In this document: positions 36,252-48,670 of the stretch, one piece after another | Layout: each line of letters begins with the position of its first letter | How positions within the stretch are numbered: position 1 is the first letter of the stretch | Source: Gremmenia infestans | Lineage: Eukaryota; Ascomycota; Leotiomycetes; Helotiales; Hamatocanthoscyphaceae | Reading direction: 5' to 3' | Length of the DNA: 64,000 bases | Assembly (NCBI GenBank): GCA_032629725.1 | Contig: JAFEVB010000029.1 | Span: 1,178,001 to 1,242,000 of the forward strand | The notes under the pieces: generated by a model | What the model was told of the DNA's origin: nothing | The model's input: the letters and a program-made list of their open reading frames with translations, nothing else | Databases searched by the model: none | Program-made: the position numbers and the translations under genes

Positions 36252-37047
36252 CTAGTTGAGCGACAAGACGGCGGCAAATGTCAAGAAGACGAGCGCGAGA
36301 GGCGAGGCGATCTCGGCTGCTGAATTTGCGTTGGGTACGCTGCTGCTCGAGGTAGAGGAGCTGGCGCTCGATGTCTTGGATGAGCTTGAGCCGGAGCCTG
36401 AGGGTCCTTTGTTAGCTATTATCCCGGGAAGAGATGTTACAGGGACTGACTTGTCTTGCTTGCGCTGCTCGAGGCGCTAGTGGTAGAGTTTCCGCTGCTG
36501 GTCGCGGAGGCGCTTGCGGTCGTGCTGCCTGAGCTTGAAACTGTGGATAATGTAGAGGCAGAAGCAGAGGCAGATGAGGAGGTGGTTGCAGATGCTGAGA
36601 CTGATGCCGAGGAAGCAGAAGCAGAGGCTGAGGCCGAGGCGGATGTAGAGACAGCGAGAGATGTGGTTGCAGTTGCTCCCATCAAGCCAAAGTCTGGGCT
36701 GTAGTTGGTGGTGGTTCCGTCGGTGATCTCAATTGCGTAGTTGCCTATTGGGAGGTCTGATGGGACGGTCCATACGTATGGGGAGGTGGTTGAACCGGCT
36801 ATGAACTCTTAGCAGTGCGCACATCAATACAGTAGCAACTAGGACGCTTACAGGTGATGGTGCTGACGGTCTTCAGGTCAAGAGCAGCGCCGTTCTTGAG
36901 AGTGAGGGTGACTGGGCCTGAGGCTCCGGCCCATCCGATGGAAAAGGTCTTTCCAACAGTGATCACATAGTCGGTGTTGGTCAAGTTGACAGCAGCATTG
37001 ACACCGACGAGGGCCGCAGCGGCGAACAGGAGGCTTGTGAATTGCAT
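36252..37047 (-). CDS. GPI-anchored Ser-rich cell-wall protein (Kre9/Knh-like domain)
   Basis: Predicted cell-surface protein, 232 residues in three exons: 37047-36852, 36798-36451 and 36406-36252. A cleavable signal peptide (MQFTSLLFAAAALVGVNA) leads to a short beta-rich module of the fungal Kre9/Knh1 (PF10342-like) type: NTDYVITVGKTFSIGWAG, VTLTLKNG, then after the first intron PYVWTVPSDLPIGNYAIEI and YSPDFGLMGAT. A long S/A/T tract for O-mannosylation follows. The last exon supplies the GPI signal: small residues (NANSAAE) then a hydrophobic end (LALVFLTFAAVLSLN). Both introns are needed; the GPI signal is missing from an unspliced read. Likely located in the plasma membrane or cross-linked to wall glucan; precise role unknown. 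Confidence 0.9.
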
Positions 37048-38981
37048 TGTGAAGGGCTTTCAGGTTGTCCGTGTAGGGAATGTGGTGTCTTTGATCTGTA
37101 GTCGAATTCCTTGTATCAGTCCCCGGTTTACAAAGGTTACAAAGGCAATTTTCAAGGGTCGCGACTTGACGCGTGCGACAAAGAAAAAGAGTGTGGAGAC
37201 TTACATGCAGAATGCGGGATGTGTACAACGAAAGTGATATCGAAAGACGAAGATGCTTTACAAGTGTAGATGGGACAATGCAATGAAAGAGTGTTGGAAA
37301 GAGCGACGGACAGACGAGGAACGAAAGAAGGAGGGGGCGCTTGTGCTTATTGCTTATGAAGAGGAGCCTACGGAATGAAGAGAAATGAGATATAAAGCCA
37401 TCTGACAGGGGGGCCAGCCGCGGTGCGTGAGCGAAATCCCATTAGCTGCACCTAATTAGCTACCACTAGCCTCATTAAGCTTAAAGCTAATCAAAAGCGG
37501 CAGGGGTACAGCGGAGTAAATACGGGGAAGTTGATCTACGGCTTCTGATTCGCCAAGTTCGATGTCATCATCTGGACACCCTCACCGAGCCAAGCCAACC
37601 TCACAGAGTACAGCTTTAGTACCAAACAACTCTCGCATCTAGTTGCAGCCGGCTGCATCTTCCACAACAGCTCTTATGTACCGTCATACTACATGATAAT
37701 TCCATGCTATACAACCTCAAAGCTTCCAGAAACCATAAAAGACCGTTATGGTGCTATTTCCGTCCCGAGCGGCAGAGCATCAAATTGCCACCAGGAACAT
37801 CCGGCTGAGCCGCTTTAGACTTTGTACCTTGCCTTAGACTTTGCCTTAGACCTTGCTTTAGACCTTGCCTTAGTACCAAATTTTCCCTCCCTCTCTCGCA
37901 CAGTCGCACTTTTCGCACAGTCGCATTCAGGGGCTAGGCTGGCTGGGCTGGGCTGGTCAGCATCACACGATCCTTCGGTAAATGTGGCCATAATCTGAAT
38001 ATCGTATTGCACAGCGGATAAAAGCCAAGTCCGGCTTCTGCTCTCAATCAAGACTTTCAAATTTCATACGGAGCTGGCGAAATCACGTGACTTCCATACA
38101 AGTTTTATCCCCCCCCACCAACCTTTCTCCCTTTCTCGCACGTATACTAAAAGCAGACCGACGTAAAAAGGGATTTCTTCACTGCCTTAAACAATCATTC
38201 TTCACCAGTCGTATCATAAATATACTAAAAGTCTTCCTTCACAGCATTAAACCACCCACCATATCCAAATCACAAGGTAGACCGGCTGTTCCCAAATACC
38301 ATACAACTCTCTCTCTCTTGCTGGCAAACTGCATAATATCGCATCAGGTCTAAACCTCGAGTTCTTCATCACGATGCTTTACTATCAGTATTTCGGCAGT
38401 CGGGATAGAATAGAATAGAAGGGGTAAGCCATCTTAACCAAGTAAATTTCTAGAAACCCGTTGATGTTATGTTATGTTCTATACTCCTCATATACCATCA
38501 CTAGCCTTCAAACAACTAAAATCCTTCCTTCAGACGTTTTTATCATCGATCATCGTGGTGATACCATATGCATTAGTATACTCCATCCGTATTGTACTTC
38601 TCCCAAAAGCAGATATATTCTTTTTCAACCCCTCCCTCTCTTGCCACTATTCTCCAACTTTATCCTACCTACATACCTACCCTACCTTCATACCTACCAT
38701 CTTCTGGTAAGAAACTAGGATACTACGTACTTAACACACATTATACCAGTACGAGTAATATGATACCTCAAAAAAGACTTTGATTCATCAATCAGCACCT
38801 ATGATGACCCATCATCTACAAACCAACTTTTCTTTTCTTTTGTTATCCATCGAACCACACCTTTTATATCTACCCTCTTCCAACGCATCCATCCTTCTCG
38901 TTCTTCACTCCCTCCATAAACGCCAAGCCCAAGTATGGTATTCCGACGCCCAGACACCACACTTCTCATTAACAATCAAGA
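37048..38981. other. Intergenic with a 12-bp minisatellite
   Basis: The region is the promoter of the GPI-protein gene (minus) and the 3' flank of the paired-CxxC gene (minus). It contains the repeat at 37827-37874, short ctggct and cgcacagtcgca duplications (37905-37945) and a TCACGTGA palindrome (about 38084-38091). The CT-rich stretch from 38290 onward holds short frames only. Confidence 0.5.
37827..37874. repeat. 12-bp minisatellite, four units
   Basis: Four consecutive units vary around CCTTGCCTTAGA (37827, 37839, 37851, 37863), each with at most one change from the consensus. On the minus strand a short frame would read KARSKARSKAKSK, but no gene is supported. Confidence 0.85.
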
Positions 38982-41264
38982 TTAAAAAGATGTACCATTG
39001 ACGGGCGCACCCCACATCGATGGATCACCCGGTCCAATATCTCGGGGAAATGTTGGAAGCCCACTAATGTCTTCATCAGTCGGGCGTGCAGTACCTCTAC
39101 CTCCACCGCCGCCATCCATTTCCTCCCATGGCTCTGTATAGTATATCTCCTCCCAACTATAAAGCTCCGGATCCGGCTCCGGCTCGGTCCACGAAACCTT
39201 CCTTCTATGGCCTCTTCTATCATCACTAGAATGATGAATAGGGGACAGAATGACTGATTTCTCGGCGACTTTGGAGCGATTACGACTGCGGGGTTGGAAG
39301 TTCTCAGGAGACGGGAATCGTTGTGGTGCTTTGCATTTCCTGTCGCGTTTAGAAGTCGGGTAAGGTGGTTGTTCCTCATTGGTGCGTGGAGGTGTTGGGA
39401 CCCGGGGCATGTTATAAGGATCTGAAAACATTAGCTTGCCATCTCACTTAAACATTCATCAAAAATTTACCATCATAAGTGACTTCCGAAGCACCCAGCT
39501 CCGAGTCCTCGTACCTGTCTCTGCGATAACCCGTTCGAGTCGATGTTCTACGACGCTCGGGCTCAGGTTCGGGCACATCCCAGTCATTGTTGTAGTATTT
39601 CTCAGCCTCCTCCCATGCAGGAAATGTCCTTGTTCCATTGGGAGGATCGTACGTTGGCCTGTCTGACTTTTCTCCTCTACGGTCTGCCTCGCGTTGGCTT
39701 TTGGGCTGGTACTCATAAGTCCGTTCAACTGGGCGCTCTCTCGGTTGAGATGGCTCGTGAGAATGATATGAGGTCTGTGAATCCTCAAAACTGTTCTGTT
39801 TGCGTGGAAGCCGCTCGTCCGCATAGCGGTTTCGAGATATCTTCTTTGGCGGGTTATGATTTTCACCGTTTCGCGACTTACTTCGGCGCTTCTCCCGAAC
39901 AGGAATTTCATACGCTGGCTCGTACTCCTCATCATCAAACCGTGCTGACCTCTCTGGAAATTCGCAATACCTAGGTGCTTCGACATATCGGAAAGAGAGA
40001 GAGGGTGATCGTTGACGAGTTGGCTCAGTAAAAACTCTTCTTCCCTCTCTCGGCTCATATCGCGTGTATGCTGCATCCGCCTGAATGATAATTGGGGACA
40101 ACGCTCGCCCGTATGCTCTGGCTTCTTCATCAAAATCTCGTTGGCGGCGTCTCCCTCTAGATCGTCGCTGCTCTTCTTCGACTGCAACTTCAACTGGAGG
40201 TCTGAGTCTTACATATGATCCTTTCACTTTAATCGGAGGCGAGTCTTCTTCTTCGTCGGAGCTTGAATCCTGCTTCTAAAAATTTGTCAAAATATTGTCT
40301 AAATAGGCCTGAAGCCCGGGGAAAAGCTGTTGAGTCTCTGCCCAGGACCAGAAAGGACGGGTCCTCACCTTTTGGATCTTCTTCTTAAGTTTTCCCTTCT
40401 TACTTGCGGTTTTTAGAGGGCTTATTTCGGAACAGGTCGTTACACTGGCATCTCTCTGACATTTCCTGCAGAACGCGGGCGTTGGTTCGACTCCGGGAGT
40501 TATCGGATTATCACGGTGGTATTGCCTAGAACGTAACCTGCCACACTGAGCGCAGATATGCTTGGTAATTGTAATTGTCGTTTTGGAAGTTACTGGCTGA
40601 GCTTTTGACTTCAGGGCGGGGTCTGACGAATGTTTATGCAAGTTGTAATGACAGTCGATTTGTCTGAGAGTCTCGAGATCTTGCTGGTTAGGCCCTCCTG
40701 GATGGGGGGTTGGGTAGGCGAATTGCTGCTGAGCTTGTGGTTGGAGCATTGGAACTACTCCATAATACGGGTAATTCTGTTGATATTGTAGTGGATACGC
40801 CATTGGCTGTTGTTGTGGTTGTATTATAGATTGCTGAGGTACGTATGCAATGCCACCAATTATCAAAGGGGAGGTTACTGAAGGAGCCGCAGAGGCCGAT
40901 CGTTTGTGAGTTCGAACGACTTTTGGGGGACCGTAAGCCTCTCCCTTTCCAAAAGCGTCTCCTAGCAGATTGACTGTCGCTTTTGAACCGGACCTTGGCT
41001 TCTTGTTGCGCGCCATGACGAGCTTTCCGTTGACCTTTGTAAGGTATGGCTGACCGGCTGGGATCACTCTCACGCTCTCCTTGCTCCTCGCGCTGCCTCC
41101 ACTTCCGGAAGAGCTTCTCGGAGGACCAAGCCTGGGTGATCTGTAACTAGATCAGGTTGTGTTTCGGAATGAAAGCGGAAAAGCAAAAGCAAGAACATAA
41201 TAGCTGCAGACTGGGGATATTGAGTATGATGTTGATGCCAAAGAAGCGCTTACAAGGTGAGCAT
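38982..41264 (-). CDS. Large basic fungal protein with paired CxxC motifs
   Basis: Four exons: 41264-41254, 41140-40369, 40275-39471 and 39421-38982, giving 675 residues. The first exon is only 11 nt (ATG CTC ACC TT); the next splice continues it as MLTLSPRLGPPRS and keeps the frame with all later exons. Residues about 25-45 are SVRVIPAGQPYLTKVNGKL. A Q/P/Y-rich stretch (YPLQYQQNYPYYGVV) is followed by a likely zinc site HICAQCGRLRSRQYH ... AFCRKCQRD (two CxxC pairs). The rest is disordered, rich in R, E, S and P, with many charged clusters. Not recognised; it could be a chromatin or RNA-linked scaffold, but no domain proves it. The start inside an 11-nt exon needs transcript support. Confidence 0.75.
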
Positions 41265-42210
41265 TGCGCCAACTTGCCGGTGGCTTGCAAATAGTTTGAC
41301 AATCAATTGTCCGTGAGTGAGACAGGAGATTTCTAAAGGGAGAAAAGGTAGCAAAAAGGAGCGAAGCAGAATTGCAACAACAGCAGCGAAAGGAGTGACG
41401 GCTGCGTGGTTGCAGGACTGGATGTGCGAATTACAGGCAACGCATTGTTGGAGATGACCATCCCGAGGAAAGATCGATATGATTTTTATTTTGGAAGGTG
41501 CGAGATACTCCAATGTGAGCTAAGCAGACACCGCTCTCGAATGGGGAGGTTGGTGTTGAAGCAGACTGGTGGGCTTTTGCAAGTGAATTGACGATGGGCA
41601 ATTCTACTTTTGGTGCCAGAAATCGCACATTGCAGAGGAGAACGGCAGCGATTCACAAAGAGACTTGGGTTTCATGGCATGACAGCTGTCGAGATGTTGG
41701 CGCCCTATCACTAAAAGTCAAAGCAAACGAGAGCATATTACCCGACTAAGGTAGAGGTCTCATCTTCAAAGAAAAATCCGTCACAACTTCTATGATGCCA
41801 AAGGCTTTGATCACCCATGCTGTCCCTCATCAATTCACCAGAAGGAGCTGCTTAAAGAAAGCACCGCCCACAATTACTTACTGCAGACAAGCAGCAACGC
41901 ATTTTAAAGTCGACCTCTGCATTAACAGAACACTTGATAGCCAGCGCACCAAGTGTTTGGCAGCCCTTTTTCGCTATCAAAAAGACGCAAGCAAACATAG
42001 ACACTGGCTACACGTATTTTTACCCTAAAGTGTCAAACAACCAATGAGAGAAAAACAGTCACATCTGCTTACTAGAAAGCAAGGGCCACATATTTACGAG
42101 TACAATTCATCTAAACACAAAAGATCGCTGCATTTTTTGGCCTCGCCCAGCCAAACCAAGCCAGGAACGCACAAGATATGATACAAAAACCAAATTCCAT
42201 CTACCGCCTT
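41265..42210. other. Intergenic
   Basis: The region is the promoter of the paired-CxxC gene and the 3' flank of STT3. Short frames on both strands have no domains. Nothing else is visible. Confidence 0.5.
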
Positions 42211-44798
42211 TTACTCCACCCTCAAAACTTTTGGTCCTCTCTTCTTAATTGTCTTCTTCTTCTTGTTACCTCTATCAAACGATGCTGCGGATGCGAGATC
42301 TCTGCCCGCGTTGTCAAGGTCCTTGACCTTGAAGATTCGGATGATCCAGTTCTCACTGGTGAAGGCTTCCTCAACGGTGTTGAGAGTTGGCCCGACGTCG
42401 GGTAGCTTGACACCACGGACGCGGTCTTGACATTGTCCAGGGGGGAAGAGCGTGCAGTAGTTGTAGTATGACATCTTGTACCTATAAAAATGTTAGTTGG
42501 GACGCATGATGCTGCTGTGTCGTTGCTTACATCAAACTGTTCTTCATGGTCTCGGTGGCACCTTCATCCACTCTGTATTCTCCTCTGTCAGTGAAGAAGT
42601 CACGCTCCTTCACCTCATCGGGCCAAATACCCTCGGCAATACGGACCATCCACAGGAACTTGTTGATATCATCTCCGGAATAGCCCAAAAGACCACCAAA
42701 GACAACAAGAACGTAGTCCACTTCATGCTGGCGCATGATAGGGTAGCTGACTTCCTCGCGAGAGCTCATTGCCTTTCCAACAGTGGCAATGTGGGTGTTG
42801 TTCCAGGTGTTGTTGTCAACAAGCGTTGGTCTATCAGCCATACCACCAATTTGATATCCGTAATCCCACCACGACATAATCTTGGCATCTTCTGCGGTAT
42901 TCTGTCGAAGCCATTGGTATGCCTCTCTGTAGTCATCAATGATATGTTGAGATCCGTCAGGCATTCTGCTTGCCAAGACAACGGATGGGGATGAATAAGC
43001 ATTCGAGGTGACCCAGGTGCAATGAAGAACGAAGATTAAGAGGTAAGAGGTCAGCGCGCTTACAACGGACATCTTGGAGAATGTGGTGTAGATGCCGACG
43101 AGTGGCTGTCTCATTGAACGAAGGCCATCCTGCTTAGCCGCTTTCTTGCTTGGAGCAGGGGTACCGTTGGAGCCTGCCTCGGTAGCAGAGTCCGCAGGGT
43201 ACTCGGGAGACTTAAGCAAAAGATAAGTGTCGAGTAAGCTTGACACTGCTAGAGCAGCTGCAACACACACGATAGGGGTGAGAGTAAGCATAAGTCTGAC
43301 CATGACACCAGAGAAGTAACTGGCGAGGATAGAATAGACAACCACAAAGACTTGCTCATCGGCAAGCTTCTGGAAGCAGAGATACACTCCAGCCGGGAAG
43401 AGCCAGATGAGCAAGTTGAGATCGAAGAAATAAGCAGGCCACGCTGTTGGCTGATGCTCAGACACGGAAGCAATAATGGGAATGTGGATCTTTGCATAGC
43501 CGGTATCCCAGAGAGAGTAGAATCGACCAGTCCATGGAGCAATGACGCCAGATACGGTCAAAAGGACAAGACCTCCGAAAGAAATGCCAAAGACCAAGAG
43601 GACGAAGCCTCGAAGTAAGGTTCCGAACTGCTTGCTTGGAACACCCGAGCGCACAAACTCAACGAAGCCAACCAATTGGAGGAGGCCAAAGACACCTGAC
43701 ATAATTAGCAATTGAGACAAAGACCGGTGTTAGTAAGCTTACCTAGTGCAGACATGTGCTCGGAACTGCGAATGGGCAAGAAACCGACGAATGGAATCTG
43801 CATACTCGCCAACGTCCCTAGAGCGTACCAGGTGCAGTAGCTGACATACAACCTTGGGCTGAAACGGCCCATACAGACCAGCACAAAAACGTGGAGAGGA
43901 ATCAAGTTGGTAATGAAGACGTATCCACCCCAAGCAGACACCATGTATCCGTAGAACAGAGCACAGAGAGCTCCCCACATAGCAGATCCAAGCTTAACGG
44001 CCTTAATCCAGAGGTAGAAGGTAAAGACAAGAAGGAAAATAGCAATAGCCTCGTTATCGTAGCTGCCAGCAACTGATCGAGAGATATAACCCGGGGCAAT
44101 TCCCATGAATGCGGCTGCGAGAAGGCCAGCTGAAGGAGATGTGGACATCTCGTTGGTGAAAAGGTAGGTTGCGAAAGCCGTCAGCCCAGAAAAGCCAGGT
44201 GCGAGGAGCACACAGATATTTCGAATATCAACCGGGATCGTGAGAGCGCGTAGGGCGTGATAGATGGCACCACTGGTCACCATGAGACCTGGGTAGAGTG
44301 TTCCTCCAGTAACTCGACCAAGTGGATGCCATGTTCGGTCATCAAACCAGTCCCAGAAATCATAAAATCCATTTGAAACGAGGTATTTTGTTGCTCGAAA
44401 GTTGAACCAAGGATCAACTGTATTTCAGTTAGCTTTAGGAGCATTTGCAGAGCTTCGATGGTGGTAGATAGGTGTTGATGATTTCGAGGGGTAGGTACTG
44501 ACATTCGTGAATGATACTCTCGAATCCTGAATAGTCTCCAAGTTAGCAAGTATTTCAGATAATGGAACTAGATTATAAAGGTCCCAAAATTCCCCCAATC
44601 ATGACAATCAGTCAAAGAGTTGAGGGCGCAATGGAAGCTTTTCCTAGTTAGAGAACTGGCATACGTACGGATTACTGAGAAAAGACGACTGGCAATCGCT
44701 GCAGCCGCAATTAAAACAAGAATTGATAAACGAAGGATTCCTCTTGTATTCCTCCCCGTGTTCCCCTTGAAAAAGGGATCTGCTACTGTTTCCGCCAT
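42211..44798 (-). CDS. STT3: Oligosaccharyltransferase catalytic subunit STT3
   Basis: ER membrane enzyme that moves the lipid-linked glycan onto Asn in N-x-S/T sequons; the catalytic subunit of the OST complex. Five exons: 44798-44669, 44526-44503, 44417-43743, 43695-42531 and 42481-42211, giving 754 residues. The second exon is only 24 nt. Motifs: HEFDPWFNFR (first luminal loop, DxD-like metal motif, built across two introns), SVAGSYDNEAIAIF, SVSEHQPT, the WWDYG acceptor-binding motif (SWWDYGYQIGG), DNNTWNNTHIA and the DK-type helix near DINKFLWMVRIAEG. Many membrane segments fill the N-terminal half. The C-terminus is basic (KKKKTIKKRGPK). Its length and motifs match fungal STT3. Confidence 0.97.
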
Positions 44799-45520
44799 TG
44801 TCGTGGTTGAATCAGAAAAGTTGTTGCGAATGACATCGATTATGAGATGTGTTCGTTGCGTGAAGCTTGACGCGGCTCTTATCCCTGCTTCTACGCTAAA
44901 CCGCTTTTGTGCCCAAACACTTCTTACAACTGTCTTTCTAAAATGTTTTGATTAGTTCTTCATTTGGTAGCTCCTAATATTCCTAGACACTTAGAACCTT
45001 TGTTTAGATTGTATCTCCAGAATTTAGCAATGTTTTGGGGTAGCAGATATGATAGCATTTAGTGACACTGATGCCGAGCGCTAAAACTAAGTGATACAGA
45101 ACGGTGGAAAGTAAAGCGAGATTGATTAATGATTTTAAGTGAAGGACACTTGAATGTTCGAAGGGAATCCAATTAATCACGGACTTCGAGACCTCCCATT
45201 CCTTAACATCACTGTAACTGAGTAAGTAATAGTCGAGTGGAGAGATCTTGTAATAGATCATACAGTCACATTATAGACCTCAATACATATACCAAATGCA
45301 CAGTATACAACGCTCCAATCGCTCAATTGAGTATCTCCCAGTCTTACTTTCACTATGAGTACAAAATGTACAAGAAGTATGCGTATCGAGATCTAAGGCT
45401 TTTGTATCAACCGAAATGGCATCGCAGCAGGCCCAACCAGCAATCCCAGATGGCCTACTTGACAATGCCGTCTATCCTTGCCCATCATTACATTCGTAGC
45501 CGATCCTTGCCTCCCCCAGT
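44799..45520. other. Intergenic, STT3 promoter
   Basis: The region is the 5' flank of STT3 and the 3' flank of the ATP synthase e gene. Short frames only. Confidence 0.5.
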
Positions 45521-46057
45521 CTACTTGGTCTCAGCATCGAGATTGTTCAGCAACGCCTCCAGGTCGAATTTTGAATCGTTCGGGTCTAGTATGGCTGTTT
45601 ACATATGTTAGTGATAGTTACAAAATGATTAGATATCCCATCTATTGTAAACTACATCTGCAAGCATGCAGCACAGCTTCTGGAGACGTGGGTTCCGTTT
45701 GGTTCCGCTCCAAAGAAAGAAATATTTGACTAAACATACCACCTCCCGACGGCTTGGAAGTCGCTGGTGCGTTCTTCTTTGCAAATTCCGCCTTCGCCTG
45801 CTGGATCAGTTGTTGCTTGTGTTCGTATTCTCGGTCGACAGCAGCGGCTTTTGAGGCTGATGTAAGAGATCTTTGGTGGTAGAATCCGTAGAAAACACCG
45901 GCGCCCAAGGCAGACCACCGGGCAATCTACAAGTAGAGAAGTTAGCTTGTAGTTCATATATTCGAATTGAAGACAATTGAACAGCTCCCTAGGCAGTGGA
46001 AGGGCGATGTCGCGCTTGCGCAAAAGTTGGACGTACGTTTACCCCCGTCGAAGCCAT
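45521..46057 (-). CDS. TIM11: F1Fo-ATP synthase subunit e
   Basis: Small mitochondrial inner-membrane protein needed for ATP synthase dimers and cristae shape. Three exons: 46057-46037, 45926-45740 and 45594-45521, giving 93 residues. The first exon encodes only MASTGVN. The membrane segment follows with the dimerisation GxxxG-type pattern (RWSALGAGVFYGFYHQ), then a charged helix HKQQLIQQAKAEFAKKN, and the last exon supplies ILDPNDSKFDLEALLNNL. Without splicing the frame runs into the introns, so the gene is easily missed. Divergent from the dynein intermediate chain gene. Confidence 0.93.
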
Positions 46058-46505
46058 GGAGAAATCTAGTTGGGCACTCTGAGGAGAGTTTGTGACGAAT
46101 TTGATGAGTAGCGATCTGTCGGAGGGATCAATTGACAGAATATCACAGGCGTGAGGGTCGCAGGGCGTGGTTGTGGATAATGCGAAGCTCTTTCTTGCTT
46201 TCCTAAGGGGATGGGAGTTTTCGGGTCGGGTCATTTTGGGAAACTCAAAATCCTCTACACGTGATACAGCGGGTGCATTACCGAATCAGGACAGGACGCG
46301 GCTGCCAAACGACGCGCGAGACACGACCACGGCTTTCTATTACTGTCAACTTCATTCCTTCATTCTTCTTGTCTGGGTTGCACATTCTCTCCACCATCCT
46401 AATCTATTCCAACTTATCCAAAAACCTCAAAGTCCCGCAGCCTACTTGTCGTCAAAAAAGGATCTACATAACCGTACCCCAACGACATGGGCATGCGTCG
46501 CAACC
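46058..46505. promoter_or_regulatory. Divergent promoter of ATP synthase e and dynein IC
   Basis: 448 bp between two head-to-head housekeeping genes, with a CACGTG box at 46258-46263. A bidirectional promoter is likely. Confidence 0.5.
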
Positions 46506-48670
46506 ATGATGCAACAACGAAGAGATGAGATCTTAGCCAAGAAAGCGAAGCTTGCGGAGCTTAAAAGACAACGGGAACTGCGCGCCAGAGATGCTTCGGG
46601 AAGCAGAATTGGCAGCGGGAGCTCTGGTGATGTAAAGATTCCCTTTCCCCCCTGAAGCGAATCTGGCCGAGGTATTCTAACAGAGCTTAGATCCTCTCTC
46701 CAACACCTTCAAAAATCTCCCGGGATACTGTAGATGCATTAGTTGCATCGGTTCTGGGCTCCGATAAAAGTAGACCTACCTCGACTGGTCCGATCGGATC
46801 TCCAGCTGGCAAGGGAAGTCGACCAAACAGTGTATTGAGTGCCGGACAGCTAAGCAACGAGAACTCGGAATATGCGGATACCTCAGCAGGCCAGGCCCAA
46901 AGACCACAATCGCTTTCGATAGCAGTTCAAAGTCTCTCTACCGCGCCCCTATCTACAGTCTACGAATTCTCCCCGTCGCCAGTCAAGGAGGTCTTCTCAT
47001 ATAGCAAAGGCGTGCAGACAACAGAAGAATGGGCGCAAACATCGACCCCCAAGGATTACTCGGAGGATGATGAGGCCGGAACGCCAGCTACATCGACGCC
47101 TAGTAAGCGGTTGAGCAGGAAGGAGCGGGATAGAGAGGAAGAGCTACGAGAGAATATCAGAAAGGAGCTTGAGGAAGAACTAAAAGCTTCCCATGACATA
47201 TTAGTCGATGGACCTCTAAAATCACCCTCCGCGCCAGTGAAATTGAACTTCCCAGCGAGAACCTTGACGACCGAGGAAATTAAAGCTGCTACTTCTTCAG
47301 ACGAGTTTATGGACTTTGTGGAACGATCTAGCAAGATTATTGAAAGGGCTCTGGATCAAGAATACGATGTTTTGGCAGACTATGCACTTAGCGGTGCTGC
47401 AGGAGTGGACGATGATGATGATGAATACGGCAATACACGAGGGAAGGGTAGGCGGCGGGTGAGGGAGGTTGCACAATTCTACGATGAGAGATGGTCGAAG
47501 AAGCGGATGGTCAGCGATATCAATTTCTCCCCCAAGTTCCCCGAACTCGTACTAGCATCATACACGAAGAATCCGTCAGCACCTCATGATCCCGATGGAC
47601 TTGTTCAAGTATGGAATATGCATCTTCACGACAGACCGGAATTCGTTTTCCATGCACAATCTGATGTATTGACAGCGAAGTTCTCACCATTCCATCCAAA
47701 CCTAATTATTGGAGGAGCCTACAGCGGCCAAGTTCTACTCTGGGACACTAGGGCCAAATCAGCGCCTGTTCAAAAGACACCACTTACTGGATCCGGACAT
47801 ACCCATCCGGTTTATTCGGTTGATATTGTTGGCACCCAAAATGCTAACAACATCATATCATGCTCAACAGATGGTGTTGTATGTGGTTGGACTGTGGATA
47901 TGCTTGCTCAACCGCAAGAATTACTCGTCTTGACATCTCCTCCACCTGCCAAAACAGAGGATGTCAGCCCTACATGCATGGCCTTCCCCCAAACCGACCC
48001 AACCTATTTCCTAATCGGCTCGGAAGAGGGAACTATATTCCCTTGCCATCGATATGACAGGGCCGGTGCAAAAGCTGGAGTTGACCAGAGGGTCAGCTAC
48101 CGTGGCCACGCAGCACCTGTAATGTCTATGGATTTCCATCCAGCTCGTGGACCAGTCGATCTTGGAGACCTTGTCTTGAGCAGCTCTCTCGACTGGAGTG
48201 TGAAATTGTGGAAGGTTCGTGCTCCAGCTGCAACCTCTACCACTGGTATAACTGGAGAAGGACACTCTGTTGCTCCAATACTTGACTTCACTCGAGAAGA
48301 TGTGGTTTATGATGCAGCATGGTCACCGATCAAGCCTGGTGTATTCTCACTCGTGGACGGAGCTGGTAACCTGGAAGTCTGGGACATAACCGTCGATGTC
48401 GAAGTCCCGCTTGCCAAAGTTCAACCCAGCGGACGCAAAGGAGGCAGGAGTATAATGTCGAAGAGTCTCAACCGCGTCGCATGGGAAGAAACGGAAGGAA
48501 AGCGTGTTGCAACAGGTGGCATCGACGGCTCTGTCACCGTCTTCGAAGTCGGACCCGATCTAGGTGGTAAGGATAGTGCCAGAAACGAGGAATGGACGAG
48601 TGTGAAGAAGCTGGTTGCAAGATTAGAGTCTCAGGCTCCGCTTGTCAACGGTGCCATTAATGGCTTATAG
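46506..48670 (+). CDS. Cytoplasmic dynein intermediate chain (WD40)
   Basis: Subunit of cytoplasmic dynein that links the motor to dynactin and light chains. Two exons, 46506-46631 and 46691-48670, give 701 residues. The N-terminal helix (RRDEILAKKAKLAELKRQRE) is the p150/dynactin-binding coiled coil. After the splice, DILSPTPSK and DALVASVLGSDK form the known Ser-rich region. A dynein light chain LC8 motif lies in YSKGVQTTEEW. A second charged helix (RKERDREEELRENIRKELEEEL) follows. The C-terminal half is a WD40 propeller: LVQVWNMHL, GQVLLWDTRA, GVVCGWTV, LDWSVKLWKV, GNLEVWDITV. Start at the first of two adjacent Met codons. It matches fungal dynein intermediate chains in order and size. Confidence 0.95.

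Noticed and set aside
36256..36704. Plus-strand E/A-rich open frames
   Set aside because: They are antisense to the Ser/Ala-rich tract of the GPI protein; the bias comes from the repeat codons.
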